DNA from: Bailinhaonella thermotolerans | Lineage (GTDB): Bacteria > Actinomycetota > Actinomycetes > Streptosporangiales > Streptosporangiaceae | Direction of reading: 5' to 3' | Length of the DNA stretch: 64,000 nt | NCBI RefSeq assembly: GCF_003594875.1 | Contig: NZ_QZEY01000012.1 | Span: 124,001 to 188,000, forward strand | Shown here: positions 28,911 through 39,921 of the stretch, one piece after another | Layout: each line of letters begins with the position of its first letter | Numbering within the stretch: the first letter of the stretch is position 1 | Notes under the pieces: model-generated | Told to the model about the DNA's origin: nothing | The model's database searches: none | The model's input: the letters and a program-made list of their open reading frames with translations, nothing else | Made by a program: the position numbers and the translations under genes

Positions 28911-28982
28911 GTAATGGTCACTTTCTCGGTAATGCTTACGATAGCCGTAATGCTTACAGATGACCAGTCGCTTACACTTTCG
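28911..28982 (+). promoter_or_regulatory. Four 18-bp-phased operator repeats
   Basis: GTAATGGTCAC (28911), GTAATGCTTAC (28929), GTAATGCTTAC (28947) and the half-match CAGTCGCTTAC (28965) start exactly 18 bp apart. The core GTAA-TGC-TTAC is itself an inverted repeat. The last unit runs into the -10 element. Phasing of 18 bp and overlap with the promoter point to cooperative repressor binding, perhaps by the adjacent CGNR protein. Confidence 0.6.
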
Positions 28983-28984
28983 CC
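28973..28984 (+). promoter_or_regulatory. TACACT -10 of the leaderless second CGNR gene
   Basis: TACACT (28973-28978) ends 6 nt before the ATG at 28985, the same geometry as at the first CGNR gene. Confidence 0.55.
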
Positions 28985-29527
28985 ATGCGCGTGACCGGGT
29001 ATCGGAGCCAGGGGGTGGCGGCGTCGGCCGCCCTGGTGAACGCCGTGACGACTCGCCAGGCGGACGCCACCGACGACGAACTGTGCGCGCTGCTGGCGGA
29101 GCACAACTTCTTCATCGCCAACGTGACCGCCGACGACATGAAGGCGGTCCGCGCCTGGGCGTGGACCCTGCGGCGCGTCTTCGAGTGCGCGGACCTGGAC
29201 GAGGCGGTGGCGCTGCTCAACGACCTCATGCTGGAGGTCCCCATGCACCCGCACCTGAGCGACCACGACGGCCGCGGGCTGCACATGCACTACGCGCCCC
29301 CCGGCGCGAAGTTCCCCCACCGCCTCCGCGCCACCACGCTCTTCTGCCTGGCGACCGCGGTCAGCGAGTCGGGCGTCCAGCGCGTCGGCGTTTGCGCGGC
29401 CCCCGGGTGCGACCGCGTCTACGCCGACACCTCCCCGTCGGGCCGCCGCCGCTTCTGCTCCGACGCCTGCGCCAACCGCACCAACGTCGCCGTCTTCCGC
29501 GCCCGCAAGAGATCCGCGACCTCCTGA
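28985..29527 (+). CDS. CGNR-type zinc-finger / ABATE-domain protein (copy 2)
   Basis: This 180-residue protein has an N-terminal ABATE-like helical region and a C-terminal zinc finger with CAAPGC (about 136-141) and CSDACANRTNVAVFRARK (about 158-175), i.e. CANR in place of CGNR. The overall plan matches the protein encoded at 18818, but sequence identity outside the finger is low. It is a probable DNA-binding regulator of unknown target. The transcript is probably leaderless and the promoter overlaps 18-bp-spaced repeats, suggesting autoregulation. It forms part of the segment inserted between ribF and truB. Confidence 0.85.
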   Translation: MRVTGYRSQGVAASAALVNAVTTRQADATDDELCALLAEHNFFIANVTADDMKAVRAWAWTLRRVFECADLDEAVALLNDLMLEVPMHPHLSDHDGRGLHMHYAPPGAKFPHRLRATTLFCLATAVSESGVQRVGVCAAPGCDRVYADTSPSGRRRFCSDACANRTNVAVFRARKRSATS

Positions 29528-29583
29528 CCTCCGCCCGCGCATCCGGAGGCATCCGCGACGCTCTCCCTCCCTCCCCCCTCGTC

Positions 29584-29632
29584 GTGATCATGCAGTTTTA
29601 AGCACAGGGTGTGTTCAAGACTGCATGATCAC
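29584..29632. repeat. 49-bp palindromic intergenic element, copy C
   Basis: This is the same element as copies A and B with differences confined mainly to the centre (AAGCACAGGGTGTGTTC). Flanks CCCTCGTC (29576-29583) and GACGAGGG (29633-29640) extend the stem to about 24 bp with one mismatch. Confidence 0.9.
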
Positions 29633-29681
29633 GACGAGGGAGGGGGCCGGCCGAGGACCGCTTCCCGGCAAACCGCCTCAC

Positions 29682-30137
29682 GGGGAACCAGCCCCGAGGG
29701 GATCACCCTGCGCGAAACCGCCCCCATGGGATCAGGCGGAAGAGACCACCTCGCGGGAAACCGCTCACGGGGACCGCCTCACGAGAAACCGTCTCGCGGG
29801 GACCGCCTCACGGGAAACCACCTCGTGGGGACCGCCTCACGGGAAACCACCTCGTGGGGAACCCGGCTCGCAGGGAACCGCCTCTCGGGAAACCACCTCT
29901 CGGGAAACCGCCTCGCGGGAAACCACCTCTCGGGAAACCACCTCTCGGGAAACCACCTCTCGGGAAACCGCCTCTCGGGAAACCGCCTCGCGGGAAACCA
30001 CCTCGCGGGAAACCGCCTCGCGGGGACCGCCTCTCGGGAAACCGCCTCACGGGAAACCGCCTCGCGGGGACCGCCTCTCGGGAAACCGTCTCGCGGGGAA
30101 CGCCTCGCGGGGAACCGGGCCCCGAGGGGGGATCACC
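29682..30137. repeat. 15-bp minisatellite bracketed by a 26-29-bp direct repeat
   Basis: Nine consecutive 15-bp units of the type CCTCTCGGGAAACCA/G run from 29881 to 30015. Degenerate 14-15-bp units extend from about 29748 to 30105. Near-identical sequences (GGGGAACC ... GAGGGG ... GATCACC) occur at 29682-29707 and 30109-30137, one on each side of the array. Confidence 0.85.
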
Positions 30138-30214
30138 GCGTGCGGAGGCGTCCTCCTGTGGGAGTGGGCGGACGAGACGGCCTCGGGGGAGATCAGGCGC
30201 GGGTGCGGGTCCGG

Positions 30215-31084
30215 TCAGACGAAGACGGCGAGGGGCTTGGTCTGGCCCTTGGACTCCTCGGCCAGGGCCAGGAGGGTGCCGTCGGGGGCGAAGAGGCCCA
30301 CGGGGCCGGGGCCGAGGCCGGCGGCGGGCAGGCGGCCGCCGTGGGCGACGAGCCTGGCCTCGGCGTCGGTCACGTCGCGGCGCGGGAAGGCGGCCGAGAC
30401 CGCGTCGGCGATGGGCAGGATCTCGCAGGACTCGGCCAGCCGCTCGATCGTGCGGGCCATGGTGATGGTGTACGGCCCCACGGCCGTGCGCCGCAGGTAC
30501 GTCAGGTGACCGCCGACACCGAGCGCGGCGCCGAGGTCGCGGGCCAGGGACCGGATGTAGGTGCCGCTGGAGCAGCGCACGGTCGCCTCGACGTCCACGA
30601 AGTCCCCGTCGCGGCGGACGCGGCCGATCTCGAAGGCGTGCACGGTGACCGGCCGGCCGGCGAGCGCGACCTCCTCGCCCGCGCGCGCCATCTTGTAGGC
30701 GCGCTTGCCGTCCACCTTGATGGCGCTCACCTGCGGCGGCACCTGGATGATCTCGCCGGTCAGGGCGGCGGCCCCGGCGTGGACCGCCTCGTCGGCCACG
30801 TGCCCGGCCGGGGTGGTGACGAGGACCTCGCCCTCGGCGTCGTCGGTGTTCGTGGTCTGCCCGAGGCGGATCACCGCGTCGTACGTCTTGGACGTGAGCG
30901 CGAGGTGGCCGAGCAGCCGGGTGGCCTTCTCGACGCCGACGACGAGCACGCCGGTGGCCATCGGGTCGAGCGTGCCGGCGTGGCCCACGCGGCGGGTCCC
31001 GGCGATGCGGCGCAGCTTGGCGACCACGTCGTGGGAGGTCCAGCCGGCGGGCTTGTCGACGACGATCAGTCCGCTGACGGTCAC
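30215..31084 (-). CDS. truB: tRNA pseudouridine(55) synthase
   Basis: The protein has 289 residues. The catalytic motif GHAGTLDPMATG is at 34-45 with Asp40 as the nucleophile. KTYDAVIRLGQTTNTDDAEG and the C-terminal PUA-like part GLFAPDGTLLAL are typical of actinobacterial TruB. It isomerises U55 in the T-loop of tRNAs. GTG 31084 overlaps the stop of the upstream DHH gene as GTGA, with GGGAG 8 nt before it, so translation is coupled. The last gene of the nusA-infB block here; a minisatellite region follows. Confidence 0.94.
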   Translation of the reverse strand: MTVSGLIVVDKPAGWTSHDVVAKLRRIAGTRRVGHAGTLDPMATGVLVVGVEKATRLLGHLALTSKTYDAVIRLGQTTNTDDAEGEVLVTTPAGHVADEAVHAGAAALTGEIIQVPPQVSAIKVDGKRAYKMARAGEEVALAGRPVTVHAFEIGRVRRDGDFVDVEATVRCSSGTYIRSLARDLGAALGVGGHLTYLRRTAVGPYTITMARTIERLAESCEILPIADAVSAAFPRRDVTDAEARLVAHGGRLPAAGLGPGPVGLFAPDGTLLALAEESKGQTKPLAVFV

Positions 31085-32070
31085 GCGAGCAACTCCCGGA
31101 ACTTGGCGATGGTGACCTCGACCGGCAGGTGCGAGGTGAAGCCGGCGGCGCTGGCGTGACCGCCGCCGCCGAGCGCCGCGCAGGCGCGCCCGACGTCGAT
31201 CGCGCCCTTGGAGCGCGTGGACACCTGCCAGGCCCCCTCGTCGTCCTCCTTGACCACGACGGCCACCTCGGCCTCGTCGGTCCGGCGGACGACGTCGATG
31301 ACGCCCTCGATCTCGTCGTACGACAGGTCGTGGGCGGCGCGGTCGGCCCGGCTGACGTACGTCCAGACCATGCCGCGCCCGCCGGCGGCGTCGCGGTCGA
31401 GCACGGCCCGGCCGAGCGCCGCCCCGAGCACGGGCAGGTACGCGAAGGGCGACCGGTCCCACAGCTCGCGGGCGATCTCGTCGGTGCGGATGCCGGTGGC
31501 GACGAGCCGCCCGGCGAGCTCGTGCACGGCCCGGTTCGTCGAGGAGTACCGGAACGAGCCGGTGTCGGTGACCAGCCCGACGTACAGGCAGGTCGCGATG
31601 TCACGGGTGAACGGCACGCCGAGCCGGTCGATCAGCTCGGCCACGATCACCGCGGTCGCGGCGGCGGACGGGCTGACCAGGTGCAGGCTGCCGAAGCCGG
31701 TGTTGGAGCGGTGGTGGTCCACCACCACCAGTTCCTCGGCCTTGGCGGCCTTGGCCGCGAGCGCGCCCAGCCGCTCGGCGCTCGCCGCGTCGAACGTGAA
31801 CATGACCCGCGGGGCCTCCGGCACCTCGGCCGGGGGGACGAGCAGGTCCTGGCCGGGCAGGAAGCGCAGCAGCCTGGGCACCGTGAACGGCTCGTCGCCG
31901 AACGAGGCCACGCAGGGCTTGCCGAGCTCCCGCAGGGCCAGCCCGAGCGCCAGCATCGAGCCGAGGGCGTCGCCGTCGGGCACGATGTGGCACGCGAGGT
32001 GGACCTGCGGGGCCGACTCGATGAGCTTGACCGCGTGGTCCCAGTCGGCGTCGGCGATGAGCCCGGTCAC
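31081..32070 (-). CDS. nrnA: DHH/DHHA1 phosphoesterase (NrnA-like oligoribonuclease/pAp phosphatase)
   Basis: The 329-residue enzyme has the DHH superfamily motifs: [11 protein letters not shown] (about 28-38), DAAS near 94 and DHH at 118-120. The C-terminal DHHA1 glycine loop is [11 protein letters not shown] (about 301-311). NrnA-type proteins hydrolyse nano-RNAs and/or 3'-phosphoadenosine 5'-phosphate, coupling RNA turnover with sulfur assimilation. GTG 32070 overlaps the rbfA stop as GTGA, and its own stop overlaps truB in the same way, a three-gene translationally coupled chain. Confidence 0.92.
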   Translation of the reverse strand: MTGLIADADWDHAVKLIESAPQVHLACHIVPDGDALGSMLALGLALRELGKPCVASFGDEPFTVPRLLRFLPGQDLLVPPAEVPEAPRVMFTFDAASAERLGALAAKAAKAEELVVVDHHRSNTGFGSLHLVSPSAAATAVIVAELIDRLGVPFTRDIATCLYVGLVTDTGSFRYSSTNRAVHELAGRLVATGIRTDEIARELWDRSPFAYLPVLGAALGRAVLDRDAAGGRGMVWTYVSRADRAAHDLSYDEIEGVIDVVRRTDEAEVAVVVKEDDEGAWQVSTRSKGAIDVGRACAALGGGGHASAAGFTSHLPVEVTIAKFRELLA

Positions 32071-32570
32071 GTTGCGGAGTATCCCGCGCCGCCGGACTCC
32101 CCGCCGCGCCTTTCGTCGAAGTCCGGGCCGTCGTCGTCGGCGTCGTCGTCCTCGCCCGGCTTGCGGTACGGGTCGGCCTCGCCCGCGGGCTCGGCGCCCT
32201 CGGCCGCCTTGGCGATCTCGGCGTCCCGGGCACGCGCGGCGGCGAACAGCTCGTCCATGTGCCGGGCGTTGTCGGGCAGCGGGTCGTGCTCGAAGGTCAG
32301 CGTGGGCGTGTGACGCACACCGGTCTGGCGCCCGACCTCCGAGCGGATGACGCCGGTGGCGCTGCGCAGCGCCGCCGCGGTGTCGGCCCGCTCGGCCTCC
32401 GTGCCCATGACCGTGTAGTAGACGGTCGCGTCGCGCAGGTCGTTGGTGAGACGCGTGTCGGTGATCGTCACGAATCCGAGGCGGGGGTCCTTGATCCGGC
32501 GGTCCAGCATCTCGGCGACGATCTGCTGGATGCGGTCGGCGAGCTTGCGCGCCCGGGCTGCGTCAGTCAT
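32067..32570 (-). CDS. rbfA: 30S ribosome-binding factor RbfA
   Basis: This 167-residue protein has the KH-like RbfA core (residues 1-115) with [22 protein letters not shown] and [20 protein letters not shown]. RbfA helps 17S-to-16S rRNA maturation and cold adaptation. An acidic low-complexity tail ([17 protein letters not shown], about 139-155) extends beyond the usual end. Located between DUF503 and nrnA, overlapping nrnA by 4 nt. Confidence 0.94.
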   Translation of the reverse strand: MTDAARARKLADRIQQIVAEMLDRRIKDPRLGFVTITDTRLTNDLRDATVYYTVMGTEAERADTAAALRSATGVIRSEVGRQTGVRHTPTLTFEHDPLPDNARHMDELFAAARARDAEIAKAAEGAEPAGEADPYRKPGEDDDADDDGPDFDERRGGESGGAGYSAT

Positions 32571-32599
32571 CGGGCTCCCCTATCCGCGGCGCTCATGGC

Positions 32600-32896
32600 C
32601 TACTCCTCCTCGTTGAAGAGTCGCTGCCGTGCGGACAACAACTCGAACTCCGGATAACCGGCGATGAGGCGCTCACACTCGTCGAGCACCTCCTGGCAGT
32701 TGCCGGCCGTCGCCGACACCACCGCTACGCCGATCTCGACCCGGCGGTACTTGTCGAGGTGGCCGGTCTCGGCCACCGCCACGGCGGGGAACCGCCGCTT
32801 CACGTCGGCGATCAACGGCCGCACGACGGATCGTTTCTGCTTCAGGGTCCGCACGTCCCCGAGCAGAAGGTCAAGGGTAAGAGCACCGATGTACAT
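32600..32896 (-). CDS. DUF503 family protein (YlxP-like)
   Basis: The protein has 98 residues, starting MYIGALTLDLLLGDVRTLKQKRS, the DUF503 signature. It consistently occurs between infB and rbfA in Gram-positive bacteria and has been linked to ribosome function, but the biochemical role is not settled. The start at 32896 is the family start. It is separated from infB by a perfect hairpin. Confidence 0.92.
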   Translation of the reverse strand: MYIGALTLDLLLGDVRTLKQKRSVVRPLIADVKRRFPAVAVAETGHLDKYRRVEIGVAVVSATAGNCQEVLDECERLIAGYPEFELLSARQRLFNEEE

Positions 32897-32948
32897 GGTG
32901 GTCGGCGTGCTCCCCGGTCCTCGGTCCCGCCCGCCCGGCTCAGAGCCG

Positions 32949-32986
32949 CCCGTACGGCTCGCGCCGGGTGGCGCGAGCCGTACGGG
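32949..32986 (-). terminator. Perfect 17-bp hairpin between infB and the DUF503 gene
   Basis: CCCGTACGGCTCGCGCC (32949-32965) pairs perfectly with 32970-32986 around a GGGT loop. No U-tract follows. It lies 41 nt past the infB stop and 53 nt before the DUF503 start, so it may terminate or partly attenuate transcription within the operon. The stem contains the CCGTACGG motif found in other gaps. Confidence 0.7.
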
Positions 32987-33026
32987 ATGACTCGTCGTGA
33001 ATCCGGGCCGCCGGGGCGGCTCGGGG

Positions 33027-36038
<3,012 letters not shown>

Positions 36039-36195
36039 TGCACTCCCTACTCGGCCCGGGAGGCAGTGCCACCGGACCGTCGCTAACTAGATGTACTCAT
36101 CGCCGCATGCTCATCAGGCGCTCATCGCAATCTGACCCGCCCATCAACTCGGCGTCCAACAACTGACATGAGTAGAACCGTCTCCGTAGTCGGTT

Positions 36196-36492
36196 TTAAT
36201 CCGAAGCCGCGTGCTCTTCCAGATGTGCCCGCACCCGCGACGTGTCGAGCGGCCCCGCGCGGCGGAACGCCCGCGGGAACGCCCGTCGCCGCTCGGCGAG
36301 CTCCAGACAGCTCAGGGACGGGTGCAGGGACGCACCCCTGCCCTCAAGCCGTCCGTTGCGATCGACGACCAGAACGTCATCGACCACCACCAGGCGGAGC
36401 AGGTCGGACTTAACCGTACGAACCCGACAGCCCACGCAAGTTCGCACGGGGGCTGCCAGGCCACCATAGTCGAGTTTACCGTGCGGACGCAT
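36196..36492 (-). CDS. ylxR: YlxR family RNA-binding protein (DUF448)
   Basis: This protein of about 98 residues has the YlxR signature RTCVGCR followed by [34 protein letters not shown] (key GRGA). YlxR lies between nusA and infB throughout Gram-positive bacteria; B. subtilis and actinobacterial work implicates it in RNase P or nucleoid-associated function. ATG 36492 overlaps the nusA end by 17 nt. A GTG just before RTCVGC (about 21 codons later) is a shorter alternative, and neither has a strong RBS. Confidence 0.85.
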   Translation of the reverse strand: MRPHGKLDYGGLAAPVRTCVGCRVRTVKSDLLRLVVVDDVLVVDRNGRLEGRGASLHPSLSCLELAERRRAFPRAFRRAGPLDTSRVRAHLEEHAASD

Positions 36493-37537
36493 CAGCGGGA
36501 CCGACCGCATTCTCCGGCATATCCTCCGACCTCGGGCTCGCGCCGCGTTCTGGCTGCTCCGACTGCCCCCGCGCCTCGGTGTCCGCGCGGATGTCGATGC
36601 GCCACCCGGTGAGCCGGGCCGCGAGGCGGGCGTTCTGACCTTCCTTGCCGATGGCCAGCGAGAGCTGGTAGTCCGGCACGATCACGCGGGCCACCCGGCC
36701 GTCGAGGTCCACGACCTCGACGTGGGAGACCCGGGCCGGCGACAGGGCGTTGCCCACGAACGTCGCCGGGTCCTCCGACCAATCGATGATATCGATCTTC
36801 TCGCCGTGCAGCTCCGTCATGACGTTGCGCACCCGGCTGCCCATCGGGCCGATGCAGGCGCCCTTGGCGTTCACGCCGCTCTTGCGCGACCGCACCGCGA
36901 TCTTCGTGCGGTGCCCGGCCTCGCGCGCGATCGCCGCGATCTCCACGGTGCCGTCGGCGATCTCGGGGACCTCCAGCGCGAACAGCTTCTTCACGAGGTT
37001 GGGGTGGGTCCGCGACAGCGTCACCGAGGGGCCGCGGTGGCCCTTCTTGACCTGCACGACATAGGTCTTGATGCGCTCGCCGTGATTGTACTGCTCGCCG
37101 GGGACCTGCTCGCTGTGCGGCAGGATCGCCTCGATCTTGCCGAGGTCCACGAGCACGCTGCGCGGGTCCTTGCCCTGCTGGATCACGCCCGCGACCAGCT
37201 CGCCCTCGCGGCCGGCGTACTCGCCGAAGTTCACCTCGTCCTCGGCGTCGCGCAGCCGCTGCAGGATGACCTGCTTGGCGGTGGTCGCGGCGATCCGCCC
37301 GAAGTCGCTGGGGGTGTCGTCGTACTCCCGCGCGACGGCGCCCTCCTCGTCGAGCTCGGCGGCCCACACGGTGACGTGGCCGGTGCCGCGGTCGAGCTCG
37401 ACCCGCGCGCGCGGGGCCGCGCCCTCGGTGCGGTGGTAGGCGATGAGGAGGGCGTCCTCGATCGCCTTGACCACGAGGTCGAAGGAGATGTCCTTTTCGC
37501 TTTCCAGGCTGCGCAGGACGCTCATGTCGATGTCCAC
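36476..37537 (-). CDS. nusA: Transcription termination/antitermination protein NusA
   Basis: The protein has 353 residues. The N-terminal RNAP-binding domain begins [20 protein letters not shown]; an S1 domain ([21 protein letters not shown]) and two KH domains ([37 protein letters not shown]) follow. NusA modulates pausing, termination and rRNA antitermination. The C-terminus is short and acidic/polar without the E. coli acidic repeats, as usual for actinobacteria. GTG 37537 is the start; the rimP stop is 12 nt upstream. Confidence 0.95.
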   Translation of the reverse strand: MDIDMSVLRSLESEKDISFDLVVKAIEDALLIAYHRTEGAAPRARVELDRGTGHVTVWAAELDEEGAVAREYDDTPSDFGRIAATTAKQVILQRLRDAEDEVNFGEYAGREGELVAGVIQQGKDPRSVLVDLGKIEAILPHSEQVPGEQYNHGERIKTYVVQVKKGHRGPSVTLSRTHPNLVKKLFALEVPEIADGTVEIAAIAREAGHRTKIAVRSRKSGVNAKGACIGPMGSRVRNVMTELHGEKIDIIDWSEDPATFVGNALSPARVSHVEVVDLDGRVARVIVPDYQLSLAIGKEGQNARLAARLTGWRIDIRADTEARGQSEQPERGASPRSEDMPENAVGPADASAR

Positions 37538-37549
37538 GAGGCCTCCCCC

Positions 37550-38053
37550 CTAGCCTTCGTCGCCGTCGGCGACGTCGTCTTCGTCGCCGTCAGCCAGACG
37601 GCGGAACTCGATCTGGACCCGGCCCCTGGCCAGGTCCGCGTGCGCGATGTCGCGCGGTGTGCCGCCGACGTCCAGGCTCACGCCCGCGTCGTCGGCGGAC
37701 AGGACCCGGCCCTCCACGGAGGTGCCATCCTTCAACTGCGCCTGCACGAGGCGCCCTCGGGCCCGTCGCCAGTGCCGCGGCTCGGTCAGCGGGCGGTCGA
37801 TCCCCGGGGAGGTGACCTCCAGGACGTACGCCGCTCCGCCCATGACGTCGCTCTCGTCGAGCGCGGCCGACACGGACTGGCTAACCTCGGCGACAGCGTC
37901 GAGGCTCACGCCTCCGTCGGCGTCCACGATCACACGCAGCATCCGCCGTTTGCCCGCCGGAGAGACGCTGACGTCCTCCAGATCAAGGCCCTCAGCGGCG
38001 ACGATCGGCTCCAACAACTGCACGAGGCGGTCACGTCGAGCGTCTTCGCCCAT
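37550..38053 (-). CDS. rimP: Ribosome maturation factor RimP
   Basis: This 167-residue protein has the two RimP domains: LLEPIVAAEGLDLEDVSVSPAGKRRMLRV (key residues G-L-D-L-x-D-V) and VLEVTSPGIDRPLTEPRHWRRARGR. RimP assists 30S maturation. An acidic tail (ADGDEDDVADGDEG) ends the protein. It is the first gene of the rimP-nusA-ylxR-infB operon; the 146-bp divergent gap to the lipoprotein gene should contain both promoters. Confidence 0.94.
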   Translation of the reverse strand: MGEDARRDRLVQLLEPIVAAEGLDLEDVSVSPAGKRRMLRVIVDADGGVSLDAVAEVSQSVSAALDESDVMGGAAYVLEVTSPGIDRPLTEPRHWRRARGRLVQAQLKDGTSVEGRVLSADDAGVSLDVGGTPRDIAHADLARGRVQIEFRRLADGDEDDVADGDEG

Positions 38054-38199
38054 GCTGACCTCCTAGTGTTCACAAACAAAACAAGATGCGAGTGCCCACA
38101 GCCTATCCATTCCGACCTTCGGAAAAGGCCTCCTGCGGGGTGATCTCGCGGCGGCGAGCCTTACGATGGGTGCTTGCAGTCGTTTGGAGGAGGACCGGC

Positions 38200-38703
38200 G
38201 TGCGAGAGCGTGCCCTGCCTCGGCGCGCCGTCCTGACCGGCGCGATGGCCGGCGCGGCCGTGCTGACGACGGGCCTGACCTCGGCCTGCGGCTCCGGCGC
38301 ACCCGCCGCCCTGCAGGCCCCGCCACCCTCGCCCGACCCCGAGATCGCCCTGATCAAGGAGCTGATCGGGGCCAAGCGCCGCACGGTCTCGCAGTACGAC
38401 CAGATCATCAAGGCCCACCCCCGGCTGGCCGGCCGCCTCGACGCCTTCCGGTCCCGGCACCAGACCCACATCGCCGAGCTGACCCGCAGGCTGCCGGAGT
38501 CCCCCCGCCTCGCCGACGTGGTGGCCGAACAGCCGCCGGGCGACGCGCGTGAGGCCCTGTCCCTGCTCCGCGACCTGGAACGGCGCGCCGCCGCCTCCCG
38601 TCCCGCGCAGCTCGCGTCCGCCTCGCCGTCCCTGGCGCAGCTCCTGGCCAGCATCGGGGCCTGCGAGGCCGCCCATGTCGTCGCCCTCCCGAAGAAACCC
38701 TGA
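38200..38703 (+). CDS. Ferritin-like lipoprotein
   Basis: The 167-residue protein begins VRERALPRRAVLTGAMAGAA and has a lipobox LTSAC around residue 31, predicting signal-peptidase II cleavage and membrane anchoring outside the cell. An Arg-Arg before the hydrophobic stretch could also allow Tat export. The mature part is helical with ALIKELIGAKRRTVSQYDQI and HQTHIAEL, the spacing of a ferritin-like bundle, but not all metal ligands are evident. GTG 38200 has GGAGGAGG 8 nt upstream. It lies 6 bp ahead of a DUF4439 gene, almost surely in one operon, and divergent from rimP as in related actinomycetes. Confidence 0.75.
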   Translation: MRERALPRRAVLTGAMAGAAVLTTGLTSACGSGAPAALQAPPPSPDPEIALIKELIGAKRRTVSQYDQIIKAHPRLAGRLDAFRSRHQTHIAELTRRLPESPRLADVVAEQPPGDAREALSLLRDLERRAAASRPAQLASASPSLAQLLASIGACEAAHVVALPKKP

Positions 38704-38709
38704 TCGTCG

Positions 38710-39231
38710 TTGACCGACCTCGACAAGCTCCAGCGGGTCCTGGCCGCCGAGCACGCCGCCGTGTACGCCTACGGGCTGATCGGCGCCCGGCTCTCCGGCT
38801 CCCGCAGGCAGCAGGCCCGCGCCGCCTTCTCCGCCCACCGCACCCGCAGGGACCGCCTCCACGCGATGATCGCCGAGGGCGGCGGGACCCCGGTGGAGTC
38901 CTCCCCGTCGTACAGGCTGCCCTTCCCCGTGTCCGCCCCGGCGGACGCCGTTCGCCTGGCGGCCCACGTGGAGGACCGCCTGTCGGCCGCCTACCTCGAA
39001 CTGGTCTCCGCCCGGGACCCCGCGCTGCGCCGCCTGGCCGCCCTGGCCATGCAGGAGTGCGTCACCCGCGGCTACTCCTGGCGGCCCGCCGTGCCCACCG
39101 CCCTCCCCGGCATGCCCGCGCGGCCCTCCCCGTCCGCGCAGTCCGCACAGCCCGCCCGGCCACAGCAGGACCCCAGCCCCGCCGGCGATCCGGCCTCGTC
39201 CGACCCGTCCGGCCCACCGCCCGCGAACTGA
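38710..39231 (+). CDS. DUF4439 ferritin-like protein
   Basis: The protein has 173 residues. The helical core (1-125) includes LAAEHAAVYAYGLIG (about 11-25) and HRTRRDRLHAMI (about 43-54), the pattern of the DUF4439 ferritin-like family. The last 45 residues are Pro/Ser/Ala-rich and disordered. TTG at 38710 is the likely start, 6 bp after the lipoprotein gene. Function is unknown; the two-gene arrangement suggests that a cytoplasmic and an exported helical bundle act together. Confidence 0.75.
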   Translation: MTDLDKLQRVLAAEHAAVYAYGLIGARLSGSRRQQARAAFSAHRTRRDRLHAMIAEGGGTPVESSPSYRLPFPVSAPADAVRLAAHVEDRLSAAYLELVSARDPALRRLAALAMQECVTRGYSWRPAVPTALPGMPARPSPSAQSAQPARPQQDPSPAGDPASSDPSGPPPAN

Positions 39232-39258
39232 CCCCGCCCGCGCCGTACGGCCGGCGCC

Positions 39259-39303
39259 GGGCCTGACACGAGCGGGCCTGACACGAGCGGGCCGGACGCG
39301 GGC
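39259..39303. repeat. 15-bp direct repeat, two perfect and one degenerate unit
   Basis: GGGCCTGACACGAGC occurs at 39259-39273 and 39274-39288, followed by GGGCCGGACGCGGGC. It lies in the short gap between two convergent genes. Confidence 0.75.
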
Positions 39304-39324
39304 GGAGGCGTCGGCTCGAAGGGG

Positions 39325-39921
39325 TCAGGAACCGCCCTGGAGGCGGCGGAGGTAGGCGTAGCAGTACGGCCGGCGCCACTCCTCCATGCGCTCGCAGATC
39401 GGGGCCTTCGGCAGCGGCGGGCGCGGCTCTGCCCGGAGGGCCGGACTCCGGCGGGGCGGGCGGGGCCGGACCGGTTCGCTCGCCGGCGGGCGGGCCCTGG
39501 CGGTGACCTCCCGCTCTCCCCTCCGCTCCCGGGGACGGTCCCGGCGGACGGACCGGGGAACGCGCTCGCCCGTGGGGGCCGGGCGCGGGAGGAGCGTCGC
39601 GGGCGGCGCGGGGCGCGGCAGGACGGCCTCGGCTCCGCGGAACCCGCCCGGCATCGCGACCGCCGTACGGCCGGGGGCGGCCGGGGCGGCGGCCGCGGTC
39701 GCCCCGGGGCGGGGCGGCGGGTCCCCGCCGGGCAGGGCCGCGCACACGACGCCGGCGCCCGCGGCCGTGAGGATCGCCCCGAGGACGGCGGCGGCGCGCC
39801 GCACGCCCGGCGTCGCCCACGGGTGCGGCGGCGTCGGCGAGGAGTTCCGGTAGTGCGCCGGAGCCGGGTCCGGGTACGGCACGCGGTGGTACGGCGACGC
39901 GCTCGCGCGGGGTTCGTCCAT
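39325..39921 (-). CDS. Hypothetical Pro/Arg-rich single-pass membrane protein
   Basis: The protein has 198 residues. An N-terminal Pro/Tyr-rich cytoplasmic stretch is followed by one membrane helix (AAAVLGAILTAAGAGVVCAA, about 43-62) and a long extracytoplasmic Pro/Arg-rich region. The last 25 residues form a compact segment, ICERMEEWRRPYCYAYLRRL, with two Cys that could form a disulfide. ATG 39921 has GGAAGGGC upstream. It is the gene downstream of proS on the same strand. No family was recognised. Confidence 0.6.
   Translation of the reverse strand: MDEPRASASPYHRVPYPDPAPAHYRNSSPTPPHPWATPGVRRAAAVLGAILTAAGAGVVCAALPGGDPPPRPGATAAAAPAAPGRTAVAMPGGFRGAEAVLPRPAPPATLLPRPAPTGERVPRSVRRDRPRERRGEREVTARARPPASEPVRPRPPRRSPALRAEPRPPLPKAPICERMEEWRRPYCYAYLRRLQGGS

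Larger units (their letters stand above)
29528..30214. other. 687-bp repeat-rich region without a credible gene
   Basis: It contains palindromic element copy C, a long 15-bp minisatellite and a direct repeat that brackets it (annotated separately). Because the unit is a multiple of three and lacks stops, several frames on both strands stay open through the array (RETTS, GKPPL, GGFPR periods). None has an RBS, a sensible start or a recognisable domain. Confidence 0.7.

Noticed and set aside
29748-30105. CRISPR-like array
   Set aside because: Units are contiguous 15-bp repeats with no unique spacers, and there are no cas genes.
29609-31604. Long open frames encoding RETTS, GKPPL or GGFPR repeats across the minisatellite
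   Set aside because: The 15-bp unit is divisible by three and stop-free, so several frames on both strands remain open by chance. None has an RBS or domain, and parts run antisense through truB and nrnA.
36196-36510. Longer YlxR start at 36510
   Set aside because: Would extend the overlap with nusA to 35 nt without an RBS or homologous residues; 36492 or a shorter GTG is preferred.
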